Shown: positions 35,201 through 48,510 of the stretch, piece after piece
Layout of the letters: each line of letters begins with the position of its first letter
Numbering within the stretch: the stretch's first letter is position 1
Assembly (NCBI GenBank): GCA_946122785.1
Contig: CAMGYJ010000002.1
Coordinates: 19,132,492 to 19,196,491 of the forward strand
Source of the DNA: Linum tenue
Taxonomy: Eukaryota; Streptophyta; Magnoliopsida; Malpighiales; Linaceae
Direction: 5' to 3'
Length of the DNA: 64,000 nucleotides
Notes under the pieces: generated by a model
What the model saw: the letters and a program-made list of their open reading frames with translations, nothing else
What the model was told of the DNA's origin: nothing
The model's database searches: none
Position numbers and translations under genes: made by a program

Positions 35201-36281
35201 TGAGTTATGTTTTCTTTTAGTTGATCTTCCACTCACCGAACAGTTCAACCTTTTTGCTCCGGAATTGGCTAATTACCAGTCCCACTTTCGTCTCCCCCTA
35301 CCCTCTTCTTCTTCTCCTCCTCTTTCTCCGGGAGCTTCATCACCTGCATCTTTTTGCCAAAACCCCTCTGCGAAACTCTCTCTGGGGACAATTGCCCTTT
35401 CCCTTCCTCCAGTACTCGGCTCGACGCCTTCCCTTTTCTTCCTCTTCGCGCCCCACCTCCCCTGGATATTCCTTCCCCGCCGCCGCCGGGACGCTCTTCT
35501 TTCCGGTTGAGGCGCCTCGAAATCAACCCACGTTGGTTCTGTGTACCCTTTTCTGTTGACGTGGGGACTGATTGATTGATGCCCGTTCTATTGTCTTGAT
35601 GATTCCATTGGCGAACTCGGTCAAAGGCATTTCCTGGTGCCTCGTTCACCTTTTCAGCTTGGACTTCAGTTTCCTCGGCGTTGTGTCTGATCTGCTTTCG
35701 GATCTCCGAAGTCTTGATTTTTCTGAGTTCTGGTCAGTTTTATCTACCGCCCATTTCCTCTTTGGCAGAATTCTTTGAGTTGGTTCTCTCTCTCTCTCTC
35801 GCCCTTCAGCTCCCAAACTTTGGTGGTAGGTGCTAGGGTTTGATGACCGGATTTTAGATGGATTTCCATTTCTGATATCATTTATCAACTGTTGCTAGCT
35901 CTTTTGAGCTGAAAGGTTGTTGATTCTTCTGAGGGTGCCGGAGTTATTGCCGAATTTGGCCGGTTTTGTGGCTTATGTATGCGGTAGACCGTATGCACAG
36001 TTCATAACGGTTACCGACCTTGATTTTCCCTTTGGTTGGTTGAGTATTCTAAAGACGGTCTCATTTGTTCGTTTAAGTGTGTAGCCCTTTAGGCTAGGGG
36101 AGCAGGGAGGGTTACCCTTCTGTGGTATTACTTGCCAAATCAATATTTGGTGTCATTTTAGGAGATCGGGCTCATATTGTTTCCTGTCATAGACTCATAG
36201 TGAGCAATCATCAGCTATGTAAGTAGTGTTGTTAGTAGGTATCTGGCGCTTTGTGCGGTGGTAATCGTGCTGCCTGCAAAA

Positions 36282-39200
36282 ATGAGTGCAAACGGTAGTT
36301 ATTTTGTGGAATGGAAAGAACAGTTTGTTTCACAAGAGCGTGGGAACCGCGTGGTTCACTATTTCCTGAAAGATTCTGCTGGAGAATCCATACTGGCTAT
36401 TGTGGGTACTGAAAGGAGTGTTAGACACATGTTCTATGTCGTTGCTGAGGAGTTTGTGCAAGCTTATGGTGCTGAAAACTCGATTCATGCTGGTTTCAAA
36501 TGGAGGTCGAGAAGAGAGGTTATAGATTGGCTTACATCTATGCTGTCAAAGCAGAATGTGCAAGGCGATCATTCCAGTACGTATTTCTGATGTTGGTCTA
36601 TTTTCCCCCCCATACCCTGCATCAAATTATTAGTAACACTGATTAGTTTATTGATATAAAAACATAGACTGCTATGCTTAATGCACCACCAATAGTAATT
36701 CTTTTGTCCTAGTTATTGACAGCCCTTAATCATTGTTCAGACAATCCTATGGAATATGTTTAGGTCACTGTCATTTTCATTGCTTCTTGTGGATGGTAAT
36801 ATCAAGGGTTGGGTGTCCAATCTACTAAATATGCACCCCTCTTAAAGAGCTGTGATTCTCTTAGCTTTTCAAACCTTTGAGCTCTCTAATGTGTAACAGA
36901 GTTGCAAAAATGTTATATAGGACAAGCTTTGGAATCACAAGAGTTTCCTGTGACTAGTTCGGGTGGACAACATACACAGGTACCATATTGAAAAGTTAAC
37001 TCAGTCTCTAGCATCACTGTGCAATTTTTCTTTGATGCCTGTTTTGCCTGTCAATTGCAGGGCCGACACTTGAGGATTTTGAATGGACATCGTTCAGAAA
37101 TTGTATGGTCTGGAGTTGCTTGGACTTGTGGGAAACAGCTCAAGCATTTCCCAGCATTTTGCAGGAATGGAACAACTATGGCGGTGAGTATACATTCTGA
37201 AATTACTAAGCGAAGGTTGTGGAGCGTTATCCTTGAATCTGCAGAGTGATTGAAATGATCTTTGTTATTAAGCTGAAGCAATTTTTCGGGAACTCTGAGC
37301 TTTCATGAACCACAAACTGACCCTAAGGCCCGAGCCCTTAGTGTGAGCTTCAATCCGCCCCAGTCAAAATCTGAAACTGTGTCATTCATGGTCTTGAGAA
37401 AAATATAGTCTCCTATGTTTCTGTCATTGGTAAACGAAGTATGTTTTCTTATTCGTGCATCAGACAGACCATCTGAGGTGGGGTTGTAATTTTGGGCCCA
37501 TCTCCTGTTCCCTTAAGTTTCATTGCTATTAACTTGTGACTGATTAATATTTAATTGTCTCAACGCCAGGCTCAATCATTCGTATTTGTGATGGCTGAAG
37601 GAGAGAATCAATATGTTGCCTATTTGGAAGACATGTATGAAGACAAGAGGGGTCAGAAAAAAGTCAAAGTAAGATGGTTTCACCATAACCTAGAAGTCAA
37701 GGGGGTTGTTCCTCTTCGAAGCGCTCATCCGAAAGAAATCTTCATCACACCATATTCACAAGTCATCAGTGCAGAGTGTGTCGATGGTCCTGCCACTGTT
37801 TTAACTCGTGAACATTATGAGGAATGCGTTGCTTCCATTCCTAGTTCATTTTCAGCCAGGATCCATTTATGTTTCCGACAGTTTAGGAACAATAAAGTAA
37901 AACCTTTTGATTTGAGTAAGCTTCGTGGCTACTTTGATCAACCTATTCTCTCTTGCTTGAGTTCAAAGCATTTTCTTGAGGCAGACGATACTGGAGATGG
38001 CACACGTGATGAAGAGGATGAAGAGTTGAGTGCAGGGGAAAATGTAAAACTAGGATTGAAGAGGGCCAGGAGCATTGAAGGGCGTCAAAATTTCGAGAAG
38101 GATGGCAGCCAGGTGGCCGGTTTTCGAGCATTTTACTCTGGTTTAAAACCTGGGGTTTCTGGCAAGCGACTGCTTCCTCTGAATAATGTTGAGCTTAATC
38201 CTTGGAGTGCTGCACTATTCAATGTTAATGAGAAGATTGAATATTTATGCCAAGATAGTGGGATAAGGGGATGTTGGTTTAGGTGTACAGTCCTTCAGGT
38301 TTCCAGAAGACAAATAAAAGTCCGATATGATGACTTGCGGGATGAGGATGAGCGTGGAAACCTTGAGGTATGTTTAAGTTTATGGTGCAATTTCTCTGTA
38401 CTAGCTTTACCTGTAAATAAAAAGAGCAGTAATGCAAAAAAATCCTTGTGACTTGTCACTGAAAGTGAACATAGATCGGGTTACTTGGCATAGGCTTGGC
38501 CCTGAGATTGATGCAAGTGTCACACCACACTCGGAACTTAGTTGGTTTTTATATGTGCTATGCATATTGTTTTCCTTATTCTGTTTACTTCTTGATATTT
38601 AGAGTCATGCTTACTGTTCACCCCAAAGAAAATAAAGGTAGGAGAAAACAAAAGCCTCAACCACTGCATACTTCAAAATTTGAAAATATCCACTACTTTC
38701 TAATCCTGCATGCCTTTATTGTGAAATATATGAACAGTTTGTCTGACCGTTTATATCCGAGCTCCCCTTTTTCTGGTGGAAGTTCAACTTATTAGCAAAC
38801 TTGTTTTCAGGAATGGATCCCAGCTTTCAGATTGGCGGTGGCTGATAAACTTGGCTTGAGACGTTTAGGCCGCCTAACTATTCGGCCAGTGCCTTCAAAT
38901 AAAGAAACAGACCTGAGCCTTGAGGTTGGGTCTGCGGTTGATGCTTGGTGGAGTGATGGCTGGTGGGAGGGTATTGTGACCAGCATCAACAATAACAGCA
39001 ACGCTGTTCAAGTTTACTTTCCTGGTATGATTATTGTAATTGGATGATCTGAGGTTATAGCATGTGCTCCTCTGCTATTCCTTTACCAAGTTGCTTTCCT
39101 TTATCCAGGTGAAAAGTTCGTTTTGAACCTGCAAAGAAAGGATATTAGAACCTCCCAAGACTGGGTGGATGATCATTGGATTGACATTCAGCCAAAACCA

Positions 39201-39704
39201 GACATACTCTCAGCAATATCTGCAACTATAAAATCGCCCATTTCTTCATCTACTGCAATGGGCAACAGATGCAGCATCGCACCTGCACCCTGTCCTGAAA
39301 TTGATCAAACTGATGCTATTGAATGTGGAAAAACTGTTGAAACTACATTAACTAGCGCTGATTGTGGTTCGGAAGATATGGACTCTGACAATCCTAGTCA
39401 GCCTATATCAACTGATGAACCTATAGATGGTGGTGATGTTAGACAGCCTATCGCAAGTGACAAAAGCTGTGCAGATGGTTGTAGTGACATCAATGCCAAT
39501 AATCATAATAAAGAGGACGATGACAATCCGTCCAATGAGGGCATTCTTCCAGTTGATGGAGTTGCTGACATGGAAGTTATTAATGAGGGTGTAGAACAGC
39601 AAGTTGGTGCTGATGATAACAACGGTGAGGAATTGGAGATGAAGCCGTTTCCTTCTTCTGGCAACAATTGTAAATCTATAGAACTCATGGAGGTCTCAGC
39701 TTAA
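36282..39704 (+). CDS. BAH and agenet domain chromatin protein
   Basis: Six exons, 36282-36576, 36921-36979, 37061-37183, 37570-38367, 38811-39024 and 39109-39704, give 694 residues. The N-terminal ~100 residues (YFVEWKEQFVSQERGNRVVH, then VGTERSVRHMFYVV) are conserved among plant relatives. A BAH domain follows (FVFVMAEGENQYVAYLEDMY...VRWFHHNLEV...EIFITPYSQVISAECVDGPA). Two agenet/Tudor-like units come next, around IEYLCQDSGIRGCWFRCTVL and SAVDAWWSDGWWEGIVTSIN. The C-terminal ~160 residues are acidic and disordered (Asp/Asn-rich). It matches the Arabidopsis BAH-agenet type (such as At1g68580, from memory). BAH and agenet modules read histone marks; the mark read here cannot be told from sequence. 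An in-frame ATG at 36258 would add 8 residues. Confidence 0.9.
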
Positions 39705-40192
39705 ACTTTGATGTTTCTTCTGCTGCATTGGATTGTTGTGGAGCTCCTGGCTTGGATATAATTTGTAGAAGGGCTCTGTGTAAATAGTGACTACTGATAT
39801 GGGAAAACTGACATTACCCGTCAGATTATCCCGTCCAGCATCCAATAGAGATCATAGATCTACAGATTGGTGTAGTGTTAGATATATCCTAGATTCTTGT
39901 TGTAGGTTTTGAGTGTATAAAGATGGGGGATTCAAGCTCTTCCTAATTGATGAGTCAGTATTCTAAGTCTTGTCATTGACACAGTTAAGTTGTGTTTAAT
40001 GTGTATCATACATGTGTTCTGTCTCTCATTTAATATCAATGGTGAACTTAAAGTATCCTCCTATTTCCTTGCAACTATACAAAAGAGTGCTATGTGTACT
40101 TTTCTTTCTATCATGCAACAGAATCCCCTTGAATGGGGGAAAGAAGAGAAGGAATGAAAGAATAAACAGAGGAAAGAAAGTAATAGGGAGAG
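39705..40192. other. Convergent intergenic spacer
   Basis: 3' ends of the BAH-agenet gene (+) and the pectinesterase gene (-); nothing else recognised. Confidence 0.5.
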
Positions 40193-42064
40193 CTATAGTC
40201 TCAGCCATTGGTGTCCATCTATGAATCTCAAGTCCAAGAAGGGTTTGACTTCCTGAAGAGTAAAGTGGGTCTTTGCCCAAGCTACTCTCCTCCTTGTATC
40301 TGCTCCTCTTCCCTTGCATCTGTACTCCCCAAAAACTGCAGTTCTGCAGAACACCCAGCACAGCGAAATTCGTCTGTTAGCAAAGGAAATAGATAGCTGT
40401 TCTTGTGGGAGGGTTAACACTTACCGTTGCCTGTCAGGTTTGTCCCAGTCGCTCCATCCTGGAGGTGTAATCACGTCATCAATATGGCAGTAGGAATAGA
40501 TGACCCTTGAACAGTTTCCCCATGCCCTTCCCAGCAGAATCTTCCCTGTTCCTCTAATCAAGCAACCCACGAACGAGAAACCGGTGTCCTCCTCCGCTGA
40601 ATCCCTGTGGTGCGCTGCGATTGCTCCGTAGTTCTCTGCTGTAGACTCCACCACACAGTCCTGGAACAGCGTCCTGCCGCGGCCAAAGATGAAATCGATG
40701 CTGCCCAGAATGTGAGACTGGTAGTAGTAGTGCGATCCGGTTTCGTCCAGCAGCGTGTCCTGCGAACCTTTGATCTTCACCCTGTAGAAGAAAGCTTTGT
40801 CCCCTGCAACCCTCAGCGCCACTGCTTGCATTCCATACCCTCCTGGAACTGCCACTACCGAATTCTGCATATGGAAATGAAGCCATTTTTTATGAATGTT
40901 CTTCGGTTATGAAATCCTGACAGAATTACCAATAAATACCTCGAAAGTGATCCCAGTGGCGCAGAAGAAATCGGAGAGAACGGTAACCGACGCAGACTTG
41001 AAGGTTCCAAGCTCAATTCCTCTGGAGTCCAAATCAGAAGCTTTGTTGTGCCATGTTATCACTGTTTTGGACACGTCGCTTTCGTTCCCAATCAGCGAGA
41101 CGTACGGCTTGGTAACTGGCACAACAACCTTCTCCCTGGCACACAAAAAAGGAAAAAAAGTGAGCCACTAATCCCTATTTTGATGCTAAAACCAGGACAA
41201 GTTTGGGTTAAAAAAACCCGTCTTTCTTTGATAGAGAATGCCCAACCATGTGATTCATTCACCATTGTCTTTAGTAACCACCACAGAGTCCCAAAGGTAA
41301 CCACTTTCTTAGCTTCACTCTGTCTAGTATTCCATAATTCTATTCTATTTCACGACCCCCCACTAACCCATGAAAATAGCTGGTGAGAGAAACACCTCGA
41401 AAAGAAAAGAAAAAGAAACCAACTTTTCTTTTCTCCCACTCTGTTTTTGCTTTGAACTGAAAACAGAGCATATCCATGGCAAGAGCTATTAGCAAGGTCA
41501 TTGAAACTTCCTCCTTAATCAAAGACCAAAATGTTAAGCTTCATTTATCCTTCTGCTTCTTCAACTACAAGTTCAACTTCAGGTATATTGCTTTCCTGCG
41601 TAAAATCACGACTCTTTCTGCTAGAAAAGTTTCAGCCCGAGGGGACAGGGGGCAAAAAACAGAGTCTTTTTACATAACTAGTTGATTCCTGACCTGTAAG
41701 TTCCAGGGAGGATGTGGATTTTAACCCTCTGAGTGTTGAATTCATGGACCAAATCCACGGCGCCTTGAACGGTAACGGAATCCCCGCCGCCGTTCTGGTC
41801 AACGACGATCACTCTGCTTCCCTTGTAATATGCCTCGCCGTAACTCGGCCTCGCCTCCCCCTGCTGCTGCTCATCCCCATAGCCATTATCGTAGCTATAG
41901 CCATCCAACCTCGCGTCATCCCAACTTATGAACTTCCTCACAAACGTCTGCATCTCCTCCGCCGGCGGCGGCGCTTGTGCAGCACCACATGACCCAAAAA
42001 ACAGCAGCACCGCCGCGGCAACCACAGCAACTCCAAGAACAGAGCACTTCCTCTGCTTCGTCAT
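40193..42064 (-). CDS. QRT1: Pectin methylesterase, QRT1-like
   Basis: Four exons on the minus strand, 42064-41694, 41135-40940, 40864-40425 and 40343-40193, give 385 residues. A signal peptide (VLGVAVVAAAVLLFFGSCGA) leads straight to the catalytic domain without a PRO (inhibitor-like) region. Residues of the family active site are present: QAVALRV, GSQDTLLDETGSHYYYQ, GSIDFIFG with the nucleophile-region Asp, and LLGRAWG with the Arg. The motifs FISWDD, GDSVTVQGAVD and the C-terminus FIDGHQWLRL match Arabidopsis QUARTET1. QRT1 de-esterifies pectin in the wall of the pollen mother cell so that tetrads separate. After GSIDFIFG this protein has RGRT where QRT1 has NA. Orthology versus a close paralogue is not settled. 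Confidence 0.85.
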
Positions 42065-43332
42065 TACAATGTACCGATGACAGCTAAACTTGGTTTCGAT
42101 CCAGAGAAGGGCAAATTACAACGACTTCTGAACTGGGGTTTGGCCGGCCGATCGTCAGGTGAATGTAATTAATAAAGGGAGGAGGGGGAGCGTGCGTGGT
42201 GTTTTGAGGTGAAGTAATGGCTATGGAAGGACAGAAAAGAAACAAAAACGGGAGGGAAATAGAAGAAAAAGAAAGGGAGTAAAACAGAACAAGTAGCAGA
42301 GGCAAAGAGTATGGTGTATTAAGGGAGGATGGATTAGAGTAATCAAGACAAGGAGGGAATTCTGAAGAGCATGGCTGCCTGGCCGAGGGAAGTTACAGAG
42401 GCGTTGTTTTTCTTTTTTATTTGATTAGATGATTAACCTTTGAGCTCCGATAATTAATTGCGGGTTTAACTGTTAAGCTGCCTTTCTCACTCCAAGTACT
42501 AGGGTCTCGTACTCTCGTTTCTTAACAAGATGTATGATTCATTTCGTTTATAATTCTCATTTATACGGCAAAGTATGTATAATGTAGGTTTGTGTTCGTG
42601 TTTGTACTGTATCGGTAGTTCGATTGAAAACTATGCTATAGGACTCCAAACCACTAACTTTTAGCTATATGAAAGGATTAAACCACAATTTAATCACAAA
42701 CGATCTATCACTAACTATTTCGGTATTGGCTTCAATACGATTTTTACAATCTTACTTAACTAATTAGAAGATGAAGAGATTATGGTCTCCTCATGATCAT
42801 TGAGTGATTCGTTTTTCTTGTTAAATTACTCTTGTAATAATCGAATATTATGCGCTTGATCACGGATCCCTAGTGATTATAGAATGCCTGATCACTTCTG
42901 TAGTAGTAGTATTAAGTATTAACAGTTACCAAAAGGGAAACAGTAAGTTCGTGGGATACGTTTTATTTCACATAATCACGTTGCAATTGATTATGTATTA
43001 AACATAGAGACAGCGGTAACTTGCAACTCAAGTTCCTTGTCATAATTTTTTGAACAATCACACTTACAAACAAAAACAAAACAAAAAACCATTTGGAAAG
43101 TTTACTGAAAGGTTTGTAGGAAAAATACTTGAACAAACCTTTCATTCACCTTAGGCAAAAGCGATTTTTTTTTCTTTAAATATATCTAATATATTTGAGA
43201 CATTATTACTTTGTAGAAAAACGTAAAAGATTTTCAAAATATCAAACACAACTCAACATGTTAATAACACGTGTGTCAAATAACTAATTTCCTAACTTCT
43301 AAGATAACGTTATGACAAAGTGAAATGAAGGG
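42065..43332. other. Promoter region of the pectinesterase and AT-rich intergenic DNA
   Basis: No additional gene or bounded repeat seen. Confidence 0.45.
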
Positions 43333-43342
43333 GAAAATATAG

Positions 43343-43708
43343 GGGCTGGGATCAGGTGACTAAGGGGGGTCCCCTTAGTCACATGACTAAGTGAATCTTA
43401 GCCATACAAGCTCATTAAAATCCAAGGGCTCCTATTAATCCAATTTAATAAAGGGCAATGTAGTAATTGCATGTTTATATTTACTTTTAATTATTAAATA
43501 ATTTTAAAAACTCTCACCCAGATCCGGACTCCACCCATTCTCACCCCTCCGTTTCCGGCGACGTTCTCCACCGGCCCCAACCCGCGCCGCCGTTTCTTTT
43601 TCTGGCGGTGGGATTTTTTGTCCCCAAATAGCTATTTTGTGGCCTTAACAGCCACGGCCAGAGAGAGAGAGGAGGGATTTTGTGTCCCCAGCAATGGCTT
43701 CCAACAGC

Positions 43709-43804
<96 letters not shown>

Positions 43805-44732
43805 ACTTTTCCGGCGACCAGAGACGGTGGTGGATGATTTTCCGGCAACAGTATTGAGTTCGTGATGTTTGTAATGTTTATATTACTATTTTGTATACAT
43901 TGTAATGTTTGTTTGTCATGTTTGTTATTTTGTAATGTTTGTATACTTTTATGTTATGATTTGTATACTTTGTATTCATTTGTTCGTTTGTAATGTTTGT
44001 AATGTTTGTTTGCAATGTTTGTAATGTTTGTATACTTTTATGTTATGATTTGTATACTTTGTATTCATTTGTTTGTAATACAAGTTTACCAATCTGTATT
44101 GTTAGTAGTGATATTATGTACGTGTAGTATGCTTTGTACTGTTTGTAATGTTTGTTTGTAATGTTTGTAATGTTTGTTTGCAATGTTTGTAATGTTTGTT
44201 ATTTTGTAATGTTTGTAATGTTTGTTGGTTTCTTTTGTATTGTTTGTAATGTTTGTTATTTTTGTCCACATGTTTGTCATTTTTGTCAACCATGTTTGTA
44301 ATGTTTTTTGCATCACAAATCAATACATATAAAGTATACAAATTATTAGTACTTACAATACAAAGCGAAACATACTAAGAATACAAGAAAAACATACTAA
44401 GAGTACAAACTGTCAAAGAAAAACATACTAAGAGTACAAACTGTCAAAGAAAAACATACTAAGAGTACAAACTGTCAAAGAAAAACATACAAACCATACT
44501 GACATTTTGTACAAAAATACTAACAATACAAACTAATGTTACAAAACATACAAACTATACAAATCACTGTTCTTCCTTCAGACGATGTCTCTCCACCGCC
44601 GCCTCCGCCGCCGCCGCCACCGTCGTAGTCGTCTTGCCCTCTCTCCATCGTCGCCGGAGTCGTCGTTGAGATCTCCTCGCCGTCGCCCCCCTCTCTTCCA
44701 CCGTCGCTGTCCTTCTCTCCCCGCTGCTGCTG

Positions 44733-44775
<43 letters not shown>

Positions 44776-45142
44776 GAATATTCCAGGGGAATAATGGCGG
44801 AGGGGAGAAGAATTCCCTGCCCAGGAAATTGGACGGCTCTCTCTCTGGGAATTCCAGGGAATAATGGCGGAGGGGAGAAGAATTCTCTGCCCAGGGAATT
44901 GGACGGAGACGAAGCGGCGCAAAGGACGGGGCCGACGCGGACGGCGGGCCTATTTTTTTCCCTTCCCAGAATAAAAAGGAAAACCAATTAATGAATTTTT
45001 TTTATTCCAGAATTGCCCCTCCAAGTATTTAAAAATCCCTTCCCTAATTTTCACCATTAGATTGATCCTTCTACATCCAATGGCCAGGAGGGGCTTAGCC
45101 AAGTGACTAAGGACCCCCCCCTTAGTCACCAGATCCGGACTC
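43343..45142. mobile_element. Mutator-type non-autonomous element, hairpin family copy B
   Basis: 1800 bp with a perfect 10 bp duplication GAAAATATAG (43333-43342 and 45143-45152). The left end is GGGCTGGGATCAGGTGACTA and the right end, reverse complemented, is GAGTCCGGATCTGGTGACTA; each is followed by an internal palindrome closing with CCTTAGTCAC. The interior shares the TTTGTAATGTTTGTA-rich region with copies A and C but lacks their TATA hairpins. It carries instead a (GA)n run (43711-43802), a ~31 bp tandem repeat with AAAAACATACTAAGAGTACA (about 44389-44490), a (TC)n run (44734-44773) and a ~70 bp duplication with CCAGGGAATAATGGCGGAGG. No transposase. Confidence 0.85.
43711..43802. repeat. 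(GA)n microsatellite
   Basis: Uninterrupted GA dinucleotide run of about 45 units inside copy B. It creates spurious Arg-Glu frames. Confidence 0.95.
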
Positions 45143-45400
45143 GAAAATATAGTTCTGAAATTTTTTAGGTAAATATAATACATTAGCTACAACTATTAAA
45201 CATCAACTTTTTCTAGTCATAATTATCGAAATACAAAAAAGTAGTCAAACGTTAAGTTTTTGTTAACACTTCTGTTAGATGATGGTGAGTTGACAGATAT
45301 TACGCTGACGTAGAAGAGATATTCTGACGTGACAATCAACTTTTGTAATTTATTTATTAATTAATTGTTAAAACAAAATTAACACAACCTCTCCCATCCC

Positions 45401-45571
45401 GGGCTAAGATCAGGTGACTAAGGGGGTCCCATAGTCACATGACTAAGTCAATCTCAGCCATTGAGATTCAATAAAATATGATGGTTCAAATTAATCTAGT
45501 TTAATGAGGGATTAGTTGATAATTATATAGTTTATTTATTTAAAAATTGAAATAAAAAAATAATCAACCGC

Positions 45572-45616
<45 letters not shown>

Positions 45617-46477
45617 CTTTTCAACTTTTTCGGCGACAGTAGAGTTTTCCGACGATCAGAGACAATGGATGATTTTCTGGCAACAGTGCTGGATTTGTGA
45701 TGTTTGTCAACCTATATTGTAATGTTTATAAGTTCAGTTTGTATTGTTTATATCAATTCGCTTTGTATTGTTTATTATTCTTGTTTGTCATTTTTATCTA
45801 TTATGTTTGTAATCTTTATATGACTATTTTTTATATATTGTAATTTGTAATGTTTGTCGGTTCTTTTTGTAATGTTTGTAAGCTTTGTTATTTTGTAATG
45901 TTTGTCGGTTACTTTTGTAATGTTTGTAAACTTTGTTATTTTTGTGCACCATGTTTGTAATATTTTTTTATGTCTAAAAAATAACCTGGTTGACTTTTGG
46001 ATGAAACTCCTCTATATAGAGATGAAGCCTCCAAAGTCAACCCGGTTGTTTTTCCAGTTTGTATGTTTTGTCAATCTAGTTTGTCATTTTTATCCACCAT
46101 GTTTGTAATGTTCGTATGTCTAAAAAACAACCAGGTTGACTTTGGAAGAGAGCCCCTCTATATAGGAATGGAGCCTCCAAAGTCAACCCGGTTGTTTTTT
46201 CTTTTTGTATTGTTTGTCGGTGTAGTTTGTACAGTTCATATGTTTGTAATGTTTGTAAATATGTTTGTATGTTTTGTCGTTATAATTTTTACTGTTTGTA
46301 TTGTTTGCAAGTCTAGTTTATATACTTCGTAATTTTTCATAATACCCAAATTACCCCTCCCATGAATTAAAAATCTCTTCCCACTTTTTAACCGTTAGAT
46401 TGAAGTGTCTGGATCTAATAGCTAGGAGGGGCTTAGACAAATGACTAAGGACCCCATGACTAAGGGGATCCGCTCTC
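45401..46477. mobile_element. Mutator-type non-autonomous element, hairpin family copy C
   Basis: 1077 bp with a perfect 10 bp duplication CTCCCATCCC (45391-45400 and 46478-46487). The left end is GGGCTAAGATCAGGTGACTA and the right end finishes GGGGATCCGCTCTC as in copy A. It contains a (GA)n run (45574-45612), the TTTGTAATGTTTGTA-rich region and two hairpin units with CTCTATATAG in the loop (about 45975-46054 and 46121-46200). No transposase. Confidence 0.85.
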
Positions 46478-46487
46478 CTCCCATCCC

Positions 46488-47095
46488 TATCGTTCCTGTT
46501 CCTGTTCCTCTTCCTCTGCTCCATCCAACAAACAAAAACCCCTCCTATCCCTATACCTTCCCCTCCCCACCTCCGGCAAGACTATTTTCCTCAAGTATCT
46601 ATCGAAGACAAGAAGAGATCAAGTACCGTTGAGAAGGAAACCCACAAAAATCAAAGTGTCAATCGAAGACAATAAGAGATAGAAGACGCCCGCAGTCGTG
46701 CCGCCGCCCTCACCATCCTTCTGCCACCAACGCTCTCAGGAGAGGAGAGGAGGTTTCGTCGGCACCTACTAGTACAAGGAGACCCTCCTCGCCTTTCTAC
46801 ATCTACTGGGCATTTGTAAATCCCAGAACCCCAAAATGCCCCACACCCAAAACCCAAAAATTCAGCCAAAACCACCTTTTTATCTTCTCATATATAAATC
46901 CCCTGATCTGCATATCCGAACACATAGAAATTAAATAAAAATCACAAACAACAAAAATCGGCGGCGATTCATTTTCTTTGGTCGCCGTAGGCTACTGCTC
47001 CTCTGTAATCCCTCGCCACGGTTTTTCTGTTCTTTCCTCCGTGGTCAAATCCTTAGAACCAAAAACCCAAAAAATGAATCCGATTAGATTCCTAA
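46488..47095. other. Interior of the outer element, no gene recognised
   Basis: CT-rich and leader-like sequence; the frames present do not resemble known proteins. Confidence 0.4.
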
Positions 47096-47738
47096 GACTA
47101 ACTCCAACCCATAAAGGGGAATTTAGCTCCCCAAATGGTCAAATATGGCTTTTTAGCTCCCCAAACCCAATTTTCACTCCAACCCTATAAAAAGCTAAAT
47201 TTAGCTTCTCATTTCCCTTTTTCAATTTATTTCAATAAACCATACTTATTTGACCTCTAATTTTTATATTTCACTTTAATTTTTTCATAGCTCGTTATTA
47301 GTTTTGAATACAAATTTTTCGATGTAAATTTTTTTAAATTCTGAGATAATTTTTTTTTCAAAAATTAGTCGTTAAAATATTACCATTAAAACTTCGGGAC
47401 CACTCAAAATATTACTGTCAAATTTATGTTTCAAATTGAATTACAAACAACCAATAAGAATAGAGAAAAAAAACTCCAAAACAAATTCCCAAAACAACTT
47501 CCCAACCAAAAAAGTTAAAAGGAAAAAAACAAAAAAGGGGGGCAGCAGGTCGCTTTTTGGCTGACGTTTAGGGCACATTTTGGCAGCCAAATTCCCCTCC
47601 CAATCCCAAAACCCAGCCAAATATCCCTTCCAAAAACCCAATACCCATTTTTAGCTTCCCATTTTTTTGTGGGTTGGAGGAAGAAAAAAAGTTAAATATA
47701 GCTTTATAGCTTTTTGACACCATGAGTTGGAGCTAGTC
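47096..47738. mobile_element. PIF/Harbinger (Tourist-like) MITE
   Basis: 643 bp flanked by TAA (47093-47095 and 47739-47741). The left terminus is GACTAACTCCAACCCAT and the reverse complement of the right is GACTAGCTCCAACTCAT. Same superfamily as the element at 27451, with diverged ends. Confidence 0.75.
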
Positions 47739-48425
47739 TAAGAAGCCCAAATGTGACATGCTTTAAGAAACCCTAATTTCGAACCTTGTCGTCGTCGCCA
47801 TCGTTTTCACTAGCGCCGACTGCCATCTTGTTCGCCGCCTATCGTTACCCCCTGTTCTTTTTCATTCCGTTTGTCGAACATAGAACGGGGAAACAGGGGT
47901 GGCACGAGGAAGATAGAAGAGAGCAGAAGAAGAGAGAGAGAAAGAAGAAGAAGAATTGAGCAGAAAAAAGTAGATAGAGAGGGAGAGAAAGAGGAGTCTG
48001 TACTCCTGTTTCTGTTTTATTTTCTGAATCGCTATTTGCCGCCCGTCGTTTTACAATTTGCCGCCCATAGTTAGGAAAAAAAAAGACAACTTTGCCCCTG
48101 CCCTATTTTAAAACCTAACCCTATCTATCCACCCCACCCCCACCCCCAACCTCCTCCCACCCCCACCCCCCTGCCAAACAACCTCCTCCGCCAAACCTTT
48201 GCCGCCTGCCGACCGAGGCCGACCACATCTGCCGCCTGACGACCGCCACCAGTCCGGAGCCGCCGCTGACGCTGCCGACAACCCTTCCTCCTACCTCCTC
48301 CCTCCCCGTCGCCGACCGAGCAGAAGAGGCGCCACAGCAGCCGGCGCCGACCGAGTAGAAACCGCCGCCGAACAAGTGCCGCAGCAGCCGCCGCCGACCG
48401 AGCAGGTAATTTTTTTTTATTTTAT

Positions 48426-48510
48426 TGCTCGGCGCGGTCCGACACGCCGGAGCGGACGCGGTCCGACACGCCTGAGCGGACCCCGTCCGCCCGGTCTGGT
48501 CGGACCGGTC
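48426..48510. repeat. Left subterminal GCGGTCCGAC repeats
   Basis: Two close copies of GCGGTCCGACACGCC and flanking GAGCGGAC words. They mirror the cluster near the other end of the same element and could be transposase-binding or promoter sequence. Confidence 0.65.

Noticed and set aside
43618..43865. Long Arg-Glu frames in the GA run
   Set aside because: They are the translation of a dinucleotide microsatellite with no other coding signal.
44086..44341. Thr/Asn/His-rich frames, and matching frames at 5331-6226 and 45902-46332
   Set aside because: They are frames through the TTTGTAATGTTTGTA repeats of the hairpin elements; they shift freely between copies.
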